The translations under genes and the position numbers were made by a program. DNA of 64,000 nucleotides from an alpha proteobacterium L41A (lineage in GTDB: Bacteria > Pseudomonadota > Alphaproteobacteria > Caulobacterales > Caulobacteraceae): positions 62,001-126,000 of the forward strand of contig AMYY01000001.1 in the NCBI GenBank assembly GCA_000335735.1, written 5' to 3'. Below, piece after piece: positions 1 to 7,669 of the stretch (its first letter is position 1; the number at the start of each line of letters is the position of its first letter). Below the pieces are notes generated by a model. The model made no database searches, was not told the origin of the DNA, and saw nothing but the letters and a program-made list of their open reading frames with translations.

Positions 1-66
1 CCGGCCAAGGGCCCACTCAAGCCCATCGAGCCGGCGCCGGGCAGCTATGTGAAAGTGAAGTCTTGA
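1..66 (+). CDS. C-terminal end of an unidentified protein (partial)
   Basis: An open frame enters from the left edge and ends at TGA 64-66. Only the last 21 residues are visible. They are rich in proline and lysine (PLKPIEPAPG) and show no recognisable domain. The next gene starts with a TTG that overlaps this stop codon (TTGA), so the two are probably co-transcribed. The function cannot be told from this fragment. Confidence 0.6.
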   Translation, partial: PAKGPLKPIEPAPGSYVKVKS

Positions 67-440
67 ATCGTCTCGAACCCAACGCCTTGCTCGCCCTCAG
101 CACAGGCGTCGCCTTGGTCCTGCTGGTCATGACGGCCAGCCTGTTCGGAGAACCGGGCAATACGGTCAAATATGCGATCTCGGCCGTCATCTGCGCGGCC
201 GCCTTTGTCCTGCTTAATGAACGAATGGCGCGCGCGATGAAACGACCGGTCGCTCAGCCGCTGATCCACGTCAGCACGCCGGGCGCGGCGATCTGGGCCG
301 GACTGTTTCCATTGATCGTCATCGCCATGGCCTGCGCGCCCGTTTTCTTCGCCGGTCACGACTATGGTCTGCTGGTGATCATCGCCTCGGTCATCTTCGG
401 CCTGACGGTCGATTCAGCGATCCGCGCCCGTCGCGCCTAG
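63..440 (+). CDS. small four-helix membrane protein, unknown function
   Basis: The product is 125 residues with four hydrophobic stretches at about 8-28, 35-52, 77-97 and 101-118. It has a basic loop between helices 2 and 3 and a basic C-terminus, so it is an inner-membrane protein. The start is a TTG that overlaps the TGA of the preceding gene, which suggests translational coupling; an in-frame ATG 22 codons further in would remove most of the first helix. No family was recognised. It ends tail to tail with msrB, and the two stop codons share the bases CTAG at 437-440. Confidence 0.7.
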   Translation: MNRLEPNALLALSTGVALVLLVMTASLFGEPGNTVKYAISAVICAAAFVLLNERMARAMKRPVAQPLIHVSTPGAAIWAGLFPLIVIAMACAPVFFAGHDYGLLVIIASVIFGLTVDSAIRARRA

Positions 441-940
441 GCCGACACGAACGTCAGCGCCACGCCGTTGTTGCAGTAGCGCAGCCCCGTCGGACGCGGA
501 CCATCGTCGAACACATGCCCCTGGTGTCCCAGGCAGCGGGCGCAATGGTATTCGGTGCGCGGAATGCCAATGGCCAGGTCACGCTTCTTGCCGATATTGG
601 CGGCGATGACGTCATAGAAGCTGGGCCAGCCAGTGTGGGAATCGAACTTCCACTGCGATCGAAACAGCGGCAGATCGCAGCCATTGCAGACGAAAGTCCC
701 GCGCGCGTGCTGATCGTTCAACGGGCTGGAATAGGGACGCTCCGTCCCCTCGTGCCGCATCACGCGCCAGGAGGCGTCGCCCAAGCGTCGTCGCCAATCC
801 GCATCGGACACCCGACGATAGGGCGAGGCTGTATATTGCCCCTCCCCGGCTTCGGACGTCTCAGGCGAACAGGCGGACAGGGCGAGCGCGCCGGCGCCCA
901 TCAGAAGGCCCCGGCGATGCAGGATCAGGGACTGGGTCAT
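437..940 (-). CDS. msrB: peptide-methionine (R)-S-oxide reductase, exported
   Basis: MsrB reduces the R-epimer of methionine sulfoxide in oxidised proteins. The 167-residue product shows the SelR fold: zinc pairs CNGC (C85, C88) and CARC (C133, C136), the HTGWPSFYD motif near 102-110, and the catalytic cysteine C156 in RYCNNG. The N-terminus carries a twin-arginine stretch (HRRGLL) and a lipobox-like LSAC with C24, so it probably acts in the periplasm, perhaps lipid-anchored. It lies 39 bp downstream of argC on the same strand. The residues after the catalytic cysteine (NNG) differ from the usual INS or VNS. Confidence 0.93.
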   Translation of the reverse strand: MTQSLILHRRGLLMGAGALALSACSPETSEAGEGQYTASPYRRVSDADWRRRLGDASWRVMRHEGTERPYSSPLNDQHARGTFVCNGCDLPLFRSQWKFDSHTGWPSFYDVIAANIGKKRDLAIGIPRTEYHCARCLGHQGHVFDDGPRPTGLRYCNNGVALTFVSA

Positions 941-979
941 GTCCCTGATACGACGAACGCCGCCGAATGGTTTCAGACC

Positions 980-1930
980 TCATATCAGACCGGTCGCCTC
1001 GTCCAGACCCAGCATGATGTTCAGGTTCTGCACCGCTGCGCCCGAAGCGCCCTTGCCCAGGTTGTCGAGCAAAGCGACCAGCCGCGCCTGTTCGCCATTG
1101 CGGTCGCCGAAGACATGCAGACGCAGACGGTTGGTGCCGTTTAGGCCTTCGGGCTCGATGCCGGTCATGGCCTCGGTCTCCTCCAGGTCGGCGACCTCGA
1201 CGAACCGCTGGCCGTCATAGGCCTCGACCAGGGCGCCGTGCAACCGTTCGACAGAAGGGGTTTCCGGCAGGGCCGCCAGATGCAGCGGAACCTCGACCAG
1301 CATGCCCTGGCGATAGTTTCCGACCGCCGGCGTGAACAGCACGTCTCGGCTCAGACCTGTGTGTTTGGTCATTTCGGGCACATGCTTGTGCCTCAGCGTC
1401 AGACCATAGGCGCGATAGGCGGTCGTAGCGCCGCCGCTATCTTTTGGGGCCGCCTCGAACTCGGCGATCATGGCCTTGCCGCCGCCGGAATAGCCCGACA
1501 CCGCATTGACCGTGACCGGATAGTTGGCGGGCACCAGACCCGCTTTCACCAGCGGCCGCACCAAAGCGATGAAGCCCGTGGGATAACAGCCGGGATTCGA
1601 CACGAACTGAGCGCGGGCGATCAGCGCACGCTGCCCGGCATCCATTTCAGGAAAACCATAGGCCCAGCCCGGCGCGACCCGATAGGCGGTCGAGGCGTCG
1701 ATCACCTTGACCGACGGGTTGTCGATCATGGACACGGCTTCCCGCGCCGCATCGTCAGGCAGACACAGGATAACCGCATCGGCGCCGTTCAGGGCCTCAC
1801 GCCGTGCATCCGCGTCCCGACGTCTGTCCCCCAGCAACAGCAGGTTCAGATCCGGGCGCGCTTCCAGCCGCTCGCGGATTTCCAGCCCCGTGGTGCCGGC
1901 CTCGCCGTCGATGAAGATGGTGTGGGTCAT
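980..1930 (-). CDS. argC: N-acetyl-gamma-glutamyl-phosphate reductase, type 2
   Basis: ArgC catalyses the NADPH-dependent reduction of N-acetylglutamyl phosphate to the semialdehyde, the third step of arginine synthesis, in the cytosol. The product is 316 residues. It begins with a Rossmann segment (IDGEAGTTGLEI) and has the active-site motif SNPGCYPTG near 109-117, whose cysteine is catalytic. Its length and the GEAGTTG loop fit the shorter type 2 family. It follows a small unidentified gene by 6 bp and may belong to the rplM-rpsI transcript if the terminator behind rpsI is leaky. Confidence 0.95.
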   Translation of the reverse strand: MTHTIFIDGEAGTTGLEIRERLEARPDLNLLLLGDRRRDADARREALNGADAVILCLPDDAAREAVSMIDNPSVKVIDASTAYRVAPGWAYGFPEMDAGQRALIARAQFVSNPGCYPTGFIALVRPLVKAGLVPANYPVTVNAVSGYSGGGKAMIAEFEAAPKDSGGATTAYRAYGLTLRHKHVPEMTKHTGLSRDVLFTPAVGNYRQGMLVEVPLHLAALPETPSVERLHGALVEAYDGQRFVEVADLEETEAMTGIEPEGLNGTNRLRLHVFGDRNGEQARLVALLDNLGKGASGAAVQNLNIMLGLDEATGLI

Positions 1931-1936
1931 CTTAGT

Positions 1937-2311
1937 TCAAAAATAGAAGCCGACTTGGGAATCTTGCGGTCCAAGCACGGCTCCTGCCTCATACGGCTGG
2001 AGATCGGAATGGACGAACACTTGCCGACCGCCCTCGAAGGTCAGAGTCATGGTTAGCTGGTCTGTCTCGATCTTGTGGAGCGGCGTTTCCAGCAAGCGAT
2101 GGAAGTTGATTGGCCCTTCATCGAACCACTCCCGATCATGGATGGTCCTGACGCCGTTCTCAGAAACATATTCCAAAGTGACACCCGCATCGATACGACA
2201 GCCATTCGCGAACATGAACGATACGCTAGTCGCGTTGATCACGACTTGGCTAATCGAACAATCGCCGTCCAAGAGGAAGGCAAGGTTCTCGCTCGGAGGG
2301 AAGGGTGTCAC
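1937..2311 (-). CDS. hypothetical protein between rpsI and argC
   Basis: The product is 124 residues, soluble, with no signal peptide, no membrane segment and no family I recognise. A C-terminal stretch (DLQPYEAG...) vaguely recalls DUF6188-type proteins, but this is weak. The frame is open back to 2371, but that extension would translate straight through the rpsI terminator hairpin. I therefore place the start at the GTG at 2309-2311, which has a GGAG about 6 bases upstream. It is 6 bp from argC and probably co-transcribed with it. Confidence 0.65.
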   Translation of the reverse strand: MTPFPPSENLAFLLDGDCSISQVVINATSVSFMFANGCRIDAGVTLEYVSENGVRTIHDREWFDEGPINFHRLLETPLHKIETDQLTMTLTFEGGRQVFVHSDLQPYEAGAVLGPQDSQVGFYF

Positions 2312-2323
2312 TCGTGTCTCCAG

Positions 2324-2362
2324 CCAAAAGAAAAAGGGCGCTCCGGTCTCCCCGAAGCGCCC
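2324..2362 (-). terminator. Rho-independent terminator behind rpsI
   Basis: Reading the minus strand, an 11-bp stem (GGGCGC... with one mismatch) and a 5-base loop at 2336-2362 are followed by TTTTTCTTTT. It sits 25 bp after the rpsI stop codon and should end the rplM-rpsI transcript, at least partly, before the downstream gene. Confidence 0.85.
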
Positions 2363-2386
2363 CAAATCCAAACCGCGTAAACGCGA

Positions 2387-2881
2387 TTAGCGCTTCGAGA
2401 ACTGGAAGCTGCGGCGAGCCTTGGCGCGGCCGTACTTCTTGCGCTCGACGACGCGGCTGTCGCGGGTCAGGAAGCCGTGCGGCTTCAGGACCTTGCGCAG
2501 TTCCGGTTCGAAGTGCGTCAGGGCGTGCGACAGACCGTGGCGGATGGCGCCGGCCTGGCCCGACAGACCCGAACCTTCGACGGTGCAGATCACGTCATAT
2601 TGCGTGGCGCGGTCCGAGACCGTCAGCGGCTGAGCGATCATCATGCGCAGCACGGGACGAGCGAAATACTGCTCCTGGTCCTTGCCGTTGATGGTGATCT
2701 TGCCGGTGCCGGGCTTGACCCAGACGCGAGCGATGGCGTTCTTGCGCTTGCCGGTCGAATAGGCGCGGCCCTGGGCGTCCAGCTTCTGGACATAGACGGG
2801 CGCGTCGTTCTCGACCGAAGAGCTCAGGCCCTTCAGCGCGTCGAAGCCGGTGGCGGTTTCGGTGTTGGTCACGTCGGTCAT
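2387..2881 (-). CDS. rpsI: 30S ribosomal protein S9
   Basis: S9 sits in the head of the small ribosomal subunit, and its C-terminal tail reaches the tRNA anticodon. The 164-residue product has the family core ([23 protein letters not shown]) and ends with the basic tail RRSFQFSKR typical of S9. An N-terminal extension of about 35 residues before the core is usual in Alphaproteobacteria. It follows rplM by 2 bp, the conserved rplM-rpsI pair. Confidence 0.98.
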   Translation of the reverse strand: MTDVTNTETATGFDALKGLSSSVENDAPVYVQKLDAQGRAYSTGKRKNAIARVWVKPGTGKITINGKDQEQYFARPVLRMMIAQPLTVSDRATQYDVICTVEGSGLSGQAGAIRHGLSHALTHFEPELRKVLKPHGFLTRDSRVVERKKYGRAKARRSFQFSKR

Positions 2882-2883
2882 GC

Positions 2884-3360
2884 TCAGACGCTCCGGGTGT
2901 TCTTGGGCGACGCCGACTTGAAGTCGATCGTTTCCGGTTGCTGGGCTTCGTGGTCGTGCGCGGCACCGGCGAACAGGCGCAGGTGCGTCATCTGTTTGCG
3001 GGCCAAGGGGCTTTCCTTGGGCAGCATGCGCTCGACGGCCTTTTCAAGCACGCGCTCGGGGAAGCGGCCGCCCAGAACCTTCTCAGGCGTGGTCGACTTG
3101 ACGCCGCCCGGGTGACCGGTGTGGCGATAGTAGATCTTGTCGGTGTTCTTCTTGCCGGTGAACACCACCTTGTCGACGTTGGTGACGACGACATAGTCGC
3201 CGCAATCGACGTGTGGGGTGTAGTCGCCGCGGTGCTTGCCGCGCAGACGGTTGGCGATGAAGGTCGCGAGGCGGCCCACCACGACGCCTTCGGCGTCGAT
3301 GTGGATCCACTTCTTCTCGACCTCGGCCGGCTTCAACGAAGCCGTAGTGCTCTTCAGCAT
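2884..3360 (-). CDS. rplM: 50S ribosomal protein L13
   Basis: L13 is an early-assembly protein of the large subunit. The 158-residue product has the family blocks [33 protein letters not shown] and the [21 protein letters not shown] region. The frame is open further upstream, but the ATG at 3360 with AGGA about 10 bases ahead gives the normal N-terminus. Transcription probably starts at the promoter at 3421-3449. It forms an operon with rpsI. Confidence 0.97.
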   Translation of the reverse strand: MLKSTTASLKPAEVEKKWIHIDAEGVVVGRLATFIANRLRGKHRGDYTPHVDCGDYVVVTNVDKVVFTGKKNTDKIYYRHTGHPGGVKSTTPEKVLGGRFPERVLEKAVERMLPKESPLARKQMTHLRLFAGAAHDHEAQQPETIDFKSASPKNTRSV

Positions 3361-3420
3361 GAGGGGGTTCCTGGAGACGAAAATCGGGTCCGGCCCCCGA
3401 GGGAACCGAATGAAGGCGCG

Positions 3421-3449
3421 CTGATACAGGAGACGATTGGTCGCGTCAA
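3421..3449 (-). promoter_or_regulatory. probable promoter of rplM-rpsI
   Basis: On the minus strand a TTGACG (-35, 3444-3449) lies exactly 17 bases from TATCAG (-10, 3421-3426). Transcription would start near 3414, giving a leader of about 54 bases before the rplM ATG. This is a housekeeping-type match and is inferred from sequence only. Confidence 0.5.
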
Positions 3450-3544
3450 CGCACGAGACAACACCGCATTTACCGCAACGCATTGTTTCGACTAGGTTTT
3501 TCAAATACGGTATTAAAATACCCGACGCGAAAAGGTCACGCAGC

Positions 3545-3557
3545 GTTACGGCGTAAC
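3545..3557. promoter_or_regulatory. palindrome upstream of the PhoX-type phosphatase
   Basis: GTTAC-GGC-GTAAC is a perfect 5-base inverted repeat, 66 bp before the phosphatase start. It is followed by ACATAAAATGTCAT, whose last part resembles one half of a Pho box (CTGTCAT). It may be an operator; the first half of a proper Pho box is poor, so this is tentative. Confidence 0.25.
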
Positions 3558-3622
3558 ATAAAATGTCATCAAACCATGATTATGGGCGGGCATCGCAACG
3601 GCGACAGCTCTGGAGCCCATTC

Positions 3623-5008
3623 ATGATCCTTCATCGTCGCGGTCTGATCGCCACGGGCGCCGCCGCCGCCTTCTCTGGACTGGCGCGTCACGCCGCCGCT
3701 CAAACGACAGGTGAAGAGACCTACGTCAACGATGTCCATGGCTACGGACCGCTGCTGCGCGATCCCAATCGTCTGCTCGATCTGCCCGAAGGCTTTTCCT
3801 ATCAGGTCGTGGCCCAGAGCGGCGACACGATGGACGACGGCCTGTTCGCTCCGGGGCAACCTGACGGCATGGCCTGTTTCCCGCTGGAAGGGTCTCGCGT
3901 GGCCCTGGTCGTCAATCACGAGCTGAAGGGCTCCAGCGGCCTGCATCGCAACCTCGGCCCCGGCGGCGTGCGGGAGGAACGGCTTGCCCTGCTGGACGCC
4001 AGCCGGGGCTACGACACCTACAAGAATGGCCGCCCCCTGCCCGGCGGCTGCTCCACCATCATCTATGATCTGGCGACCCGCCGGATGGTCAGCCGGCATC
4101 TGACGCTGGCCGGCACCTCGACCAACTGCTGCGGCGGCCCGACGCCGTGGGGCAGTTGGCTGACCTGCGAGGAAACGCTGGAGACGCCGGCCGACGCCGA
4201 TGTGACCAAGGCCCACGGGTGGGTCTTCGAAGTGCCGGCGACCGCGACCGGCCTGGTCGATCCCGTGCCGCTCAAGGCGATGGGCCGCTTCGATCACGAG
4301 GCCGTCTGCGTCGATCCCCGCACCGGCGTCGTCTATCTGACGGAAGACGACAACGCCGGCCTCTTCTATCGCTTCATTCCCAATGCGCCCGGCAAGCTGA
4401 TCGAGGGCGGCCGGCTTCAGGCGATGGCCTGGAAAGGCGCGCCCTCGGCCGACACCCGCAATCAGGACGGTCGCACCTGGGCTGTCGGCGACTGGAGGGA
4501 GATCGAATGGATCGATCTGGACGAAGTCGAATCTCCCAATAGCGACCTGGCCAAGCGCGGTCATGCAGCCGGCGCGGCCTGGGTGGCGCGGGGCGAAGGC
4601 GTCTGGTGGGGCGAAGACGAACTGTATTTCACCGCAACTTCGGGCGGACCCATCCGCCGCGGTCAGGTCATGCGGCTGGTTCCCGCTCTGAATGGCGCGG
4701 CAGACCGGCTGCAGTTGTTCGTGGAAAGCACGGACCCGAAGACGATGAACATGGCCGACAACATCACCGTCGCGCCTTGGGGACACCTGATCCTGTGCGA
4801 GGACAACTATTCCTCGGACGTCCGCAACCACCTGAAAGGCGTCACGCCAGAGGGCAAGGTTTATACGATCGGCCGCAACGTCTTCACCGGCAACTCCGAA
4901 TTCGCCGGCGCCTGCTTCTCGCCGGATGGCGAGGTGCTGTTCGTCAACATCATGTACCCCGGCATGACGCTGGCGATCAGAGGCCCATGGTCCTCGGTCC
5001 GGACATGA
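3623..5008 (+). CDS. PhoX family alkaline phosphatase, Tat-exported
   Basis: PhoX enzymes release phosphate from organic phosphoesters in the periplasm and use calcium and iron cofactors. The 461-residue product begins with a twin-arginine signal (HRRGLIATG, ending near AAAQ). It has the family hallmarks TNCCGGPTPWGSWLTCEE, GRFDHEAV and YLTEDD, which hold the metal ligands. The ATG at 3623 has GGAG 8 bases upstream; a longer frame starting at 3563 would put 20 residues before the Tat motif. Its last 32 bp overlap the end of ctaA on the other strand. Confidence 0.88.
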   Translation: MILHRRGLIATGAAAAFSGLARHAAAQTTGEETYVNDVHGYGPLLRDPNRLLDLPEGFSYQVVAQSGDTMDDGLFAPGQPDGMACFPLEGSRVALVVNHELKGSSGLHRNLGPGGVREERLALLDASRGYDTYKNGRPLPGGCSTIIYDLATRRMVSRHLTLAGTSTNCCGGPTPWGSWLTCEETLETPADADVTKAHGWVFEVPATATGLVDPVPLKAMGRFDHEAVCVDPRTGVVYLTEDDNAGLFYRFIPNAPGKLIEGGRLQAMAWKGAPSADTRNQDGRTWAVGDWREIEWIDLDEVESPNSDLAKRGHAAGAAWVARGEGVWWGEDELYFTATSGGPIRRGQVMRLVPALNGAADRLQLFVESTDPKTMNMADNITVAPWGHLILCEDNYSSDVRNHLKGVTPEGKVYTIGRNVFTGNSEFAGACFSPDGEVLFVNIMYPGMTLAIRGPWSSVRT

Positions 5009-6077
5009 AGATGCGCGGCTGAGCCCGCAGCACCAACCAAAGGTTCACGGTGGCCGTCGCCAGCACGATCGCGGCGCCTGCCTGGTGCAGCACGCCTAGC
5101 CACACCGGAACGGCGTGCACCAGGGTCACGATCCCCAGCAAAGCCTGGAACCAGATCACGCCCGCCAAGGTGAAGGCCGCCAAGCCCATCCCTTCGGCGA
5201 CGCGCCAGCGCCAGGCCTGGAAGGCATAGATGCTGACGGCGATCAGCAGACCATAGGCGACCAGTCGGTGATTGAACTGCGTGAGCGCTTGATCATGCAG
5301 GAAGACGGCCGCGCCCAGGCTCCAGTCGGCCGGCGGCAAAACGGCGCCGTTCATCAGCGGCCAGTCGGTATAGACCAGCCCCGCATGACCGCCGGCCACC
5401 AGGGCGCCCAGCAGACATTGCAGAAAGACCGCGCCCAACAGCAGGCCGGCGCCCCTCGCCCAACCCGACGGCGGCCGGCCGTGATCCTCGCCGTTCCAGG
5501 CCTCTAGCCCCGTCCAGATCAGGGCGGCGAACAGCACGAACGCCAGGCCCAGGTGCGTCGCCAGACGCTCCGGCGCGACGCTAACCCGCTCCGACAAGCC
5601 GCTGGACACCATCCACCAACCGATCAGACCCTGAAGGCCGCCCAAGGCCAGGAGCAAGACGCAACGCCAGATCAGGCGGTTGGGCATCGCCCACTGGTGG
5701 AATATCGACCGGGCCGGCGCCAGACGGCACAGCAGGAAGACGATCAGCGGCAGGGCGAACACCATACCCACCAGACGCCCGATCAGCCGGTGCAGCCATT
5801 CCCACCAGAAGATGCCTTGAAACTCGCCCAGGCTCATGCCGGCGTTGACCTGCGCGTACTGCGGGATCTGCTTGTACTTCTCGAAGGCCTCGGCCCACTG
5901 CGCGTCGTTCAGAGGCGGAATAGCGCCCATGATGGGCTTCCACTCCGTGATCGACAGGCCAGAGCCCGTCAGCCGCGTGATGCCGCCGATCACGACCATC
6001 AGGAAGACGACGGCGGCCGTGGCGAACAGCCATACGGCGACGGCGCGGTTACGATCTGGATTTCCGAAACGGTTCAT
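4977..6077 (-). CDS. ctaA: heme A synthase (CtaA/COX15)
   Basis: CtaA oxidises the C8 methyl of heme O to a formyl group to make heme A for cytochrome oxidase. The 366-residue product is an eight-helix membrane protein. It has the paired heme-ligand motifs EWLHRLIGR, FNHRLVAYG and LGVLHQAGAA, and the N-terminal GGITRLTGSGLSITEWKP signature. The frame is open to 6308, but the basic, unrelated extension is not part of the family, so the ATG at 6077 is chosen. It converges on the phosphatase gene with a 32-bp coding overlap. Confidence 0.95.
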   Translation of the reverse strand: MNRFGNPDRNRAVAVWLFATAAVVFLMVVIGGITRLTGSGLSITEWKPIMGAIPPLNDAQWAEAFEKYKQIPQYAQVNAGMSLGEFQGIFWWEWLHRLIGRLVGMVFALPLIVFLLCRLAPARSIFHQWAMPNRLIWRCVLLLALGGLQGLIGWWMVSSGLSERVSVAPERLATHLGLAFVLFAALIWTGLEAWNGEDHGRPPSGWARGAGLLLGAVFLQCLLGALVAGGHAGLVYTDWPLMNGAVLPPADWSLGAAVFLHDQALTQFNHRLVAYGLLIAVSIYAFQAWRWRVAEGMGLAAFTLAGVIWFQALLGIVTLVHAVPVWLGVLHQAGAAIVLATATVNLWLVLRAQPRIFMSGPRTMGL

Positions 6078-6211
6078 TCGACGCCTGACACTGACCCGGA
6101 TATGGTGTCGCGTCGAACGAAGACCAGACGCGACCGGTGCGGTATGCCCGCCCCAAGCGACAAGATCGAGTCGGATTGAGTTAACGGCGCTGTCGCCGCA
6201 GGAGATCAGGG

Positions 6212-6463
6212 TTGCAATACGCCGATATCGCCGCCGCCGTCGCAGGCGGCCTGCTGCTGGCCTGGATCGCGGACCTTCTGACGGGCCGGCGCGGCTTCGG
6301 CGGCACAAGTCTGGTGTCCGGGATCGGCCTGGCCTGCGGATGGTTTCTGGCGGTGCGGGTCTTCGCGGTCAGCACGATGGACAGTTGGGTCTGGGTGCCG
6401 TGGGCGCTCGTGGGATCGGGCATCTGTCTGGTCGCCTTTTTCCTGTTCCGGAACAAGCGCTGA
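6212..6463 (+). CDS. small membrane protein, GlsB/YeaQ-like
   Basis: The product is 83 residues with three hydrophobic segments at about 5-22, 33-52 and 58-79 and a glycine-rich loop (GRRGFGG) after the first. This layout recalls the GlsB/YeaQ/YmgE transglycosylase-associated family, but the match is by impression only. The start is TTG at 6212 with GGAG at 6201-6204. It overlaps the next gene by one base (TGATG), so the two are translationally coupled. Confidence 0.7.
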   Translation: MQYADIAAAVAGGLLLAWIADLLTGRRGFGGTSLVSGIGLACGWFLAVRVFAVSTMDSWVWVPWALVGSGICLVAFFLFRNKR

Positions 6464-6657
6464 TGCCGCCGCGTCTGCGTCGCTTCGTCGCCGCGATCGG
6501 CGTGCTGCTCTTTCTCGTTTTCTGGGTCTGGGGCCTGATCGCCCTGCGCGGAATGCTGCCGCCGTCGCAGTGGATCGACTTCCTGTTCTTCGGCATCGGC
6601 GGCACCGCCTGGGGCTTGCCGCTCATCCCGTTGCTGAGATGGGCCGAGCGCGGCTGA
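6463..6657 (+). CDS. DUF2842 family small membrane protein
   Basis: The 64-residue product begins PPRLRRFVAAIG and contains two hydrophobic segments (about 8-28 and 36-58) ending LPLIPLLRWAERG. This matches the short alphaproteobacterial DUF2842 family of unknown function. The ATG shares its first base with the stop of the previous gene, so both are probably made from one transcript divergent from ctaA. Confidence 0.8.
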   Translation: MPPRLRRFVAAIGVLLFLVFWVWGLIALRGMLPPSQWIDFLFFGIGGTAWGLPLIPLLRWAERG

Positions 6658-6734
6658 GCGCCGAACCTGCCCCCAGATACGGCGATGGGGCCGCCCGCAA
6701 GGACGACCCCACCATCATCATTCTTTTTCAAGAA

Positions 6735-6811
<77 letters not shown>

Positions 6812-6820
6812 AAGGCGCTC

Positions 6821-6849
6821 CCTATAGACGGGGGGATCGCTGTCCGCAA
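6821..6849 (-). promoter_or_regulatory. probable promoter of tRNA-Pro
   Basis: TTGCGG (-35, 6844-6849) and TATAGG (-10, 6821-6826) on the minus strand are separated by 17 bases. The -10 element ends 9 bases before the tRNA 5' end, so the leader would be only 2-3 bases. This is inferred from spacing and consensus. Confidence 0.5.
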
Positions 6850-6870
6850 ACGCTAAAACGACTTTTCCAC

Positions 6871-7278
6871 CTACCGTGAAAGAACGGCGTCCAGACGCGC
6901 TTTGGCCTGCTCGAGATCGGCCAGAACCTGATGCAATTTGGAGGTTTCGGCGCGCGTGACGTCGGAAGTCGCAGCAGAGATCGTGACATCGGCGTCGTCG
7001 ATCAGTGCGGCGGCCTCCGCCCCGATCAGTTTTCTCAGCCCCTGTTCCTTGTGCAGACGCTGAACGCCGCGAATCGTCAGCCCGTCATCGTGCAGCAGGC
7101 GTTTTACCGCCTTCAGCACCGCAATGTCCTGAGGCCGATAGAACCTCCGACCGCCGGCCCGCTTCACAGGTATGACGAAATCGAACTTCGTTTCCCAGAA
7201 CCGCAGGACATGCTGGGGCGCGCCGACCTCTTCGGCCGCTTCGGAAATGGTTCGGAAGGCGTCGGCGCTCTTGGCCAC
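6871..7278 (-). CDS. MerR family transcriptional regulator
   Basis: The 135-residue product has a MerR-type winged helix at about 10-80 ([19 protein letters not shown]... [21 protein letters not shown]) followed by a coiled tail to about 130. It lacks the metal-binding cysteines of the CueR and MerR sensors, so its ligand is unknown. It lies 5 bp after ihfA in the order plsX-fabH-ihfA-merR seen in many Alphaproteobacteria, which suggests a housekeeping rather than stress role. Confidence 0.9.
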   Translation of the reverse strand: MAKSADAFRTISEAAEEVGAPQHVLRFWETKFDFVIPVKRAGGRRFYRPQDIAVLKAVKRLLHDDGLTIRGVQRLHKEQGLRKLIGAEAAALIDDADVTISAATSDVTRAETSKLHQVLADLEQAKARLDAVLSR

Positions 7279-7283
7279 CGCGA

Positions 7284-7592
7284 TCAGGCCTCGACGACGG
7301 CGTCGTGAACCCGGCTTTTCATGATCTGTGAGGCGCGGAAGCTGATGACCCGGCGCGGATTGATCGCCGCCGGTTCGCCCGTCTTGGGATTTCGGCCCAT
7401 CCGCGCGCGCTTCTCGCGCACCTGAAAGACGCCGAAGCCGGACAGTTTCACCGTCTCGCCGCGCTCAAGCGATTCGACGATCAGTTCCAGGGTACGCTCG
7501 ACCAGGCTGGAGCATTCCTGACGCGACAGGCCGACCTCTTCATGTACGGCTTCGCACAAGTCGGCGCGCGTCACGGTCTGTTGGCCTGCCAT
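7284..7592 (-). CDS. ihfA: integration host factor subunit alpha
   Basis: IHF alpha pairs with IHF beta to bend DNA at specific sites for replication, transcription and recombination. The 102-residue product has the HU/IHF fold with the arm motif [21 protein letters not shown] and the following [11 protein letters not shown] chose the ATG at 7592, preceded by GGGGA 5 bases away, because it gives the usual length of about 100 residues; an in-frame ATG at 7628 is the alternative. It lies between fabH and merR. Confidence 0.95.
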   Translation of the reverse strand: MAGQQTVTRADLCEAVHEEVGLSRQECSSLVERTLELIVESLERGETVKLSGFGVFQVREKRARMGRNPKTGEPAAINPRRVISFRASQIMKSRVHDAVVEA

Positions 7593-7669
7593 CGTATCCC
7601 CGCTGTCCTTCGATCCGCTCGCATCCATAGGGGCGCAAAGCCCCCGAAAAATCAATGCCTCGATGTCGA

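Noticed and set aside
3620..3645. The PhoX-type protein and MsrB share the Tat segment ILHRRGL
   Set aside because: The DNA coding for it differs at many positions, so a recent copy is unlikely; convergence on the Tat consensus explains it.
3569..4831. A 420-codon open frame antisense to the PhoX-type gene
   Set aside because: Its translation has no recognisable domain and mirrors the codon structure of the real gene; long antisense frames are expected at this GC content.
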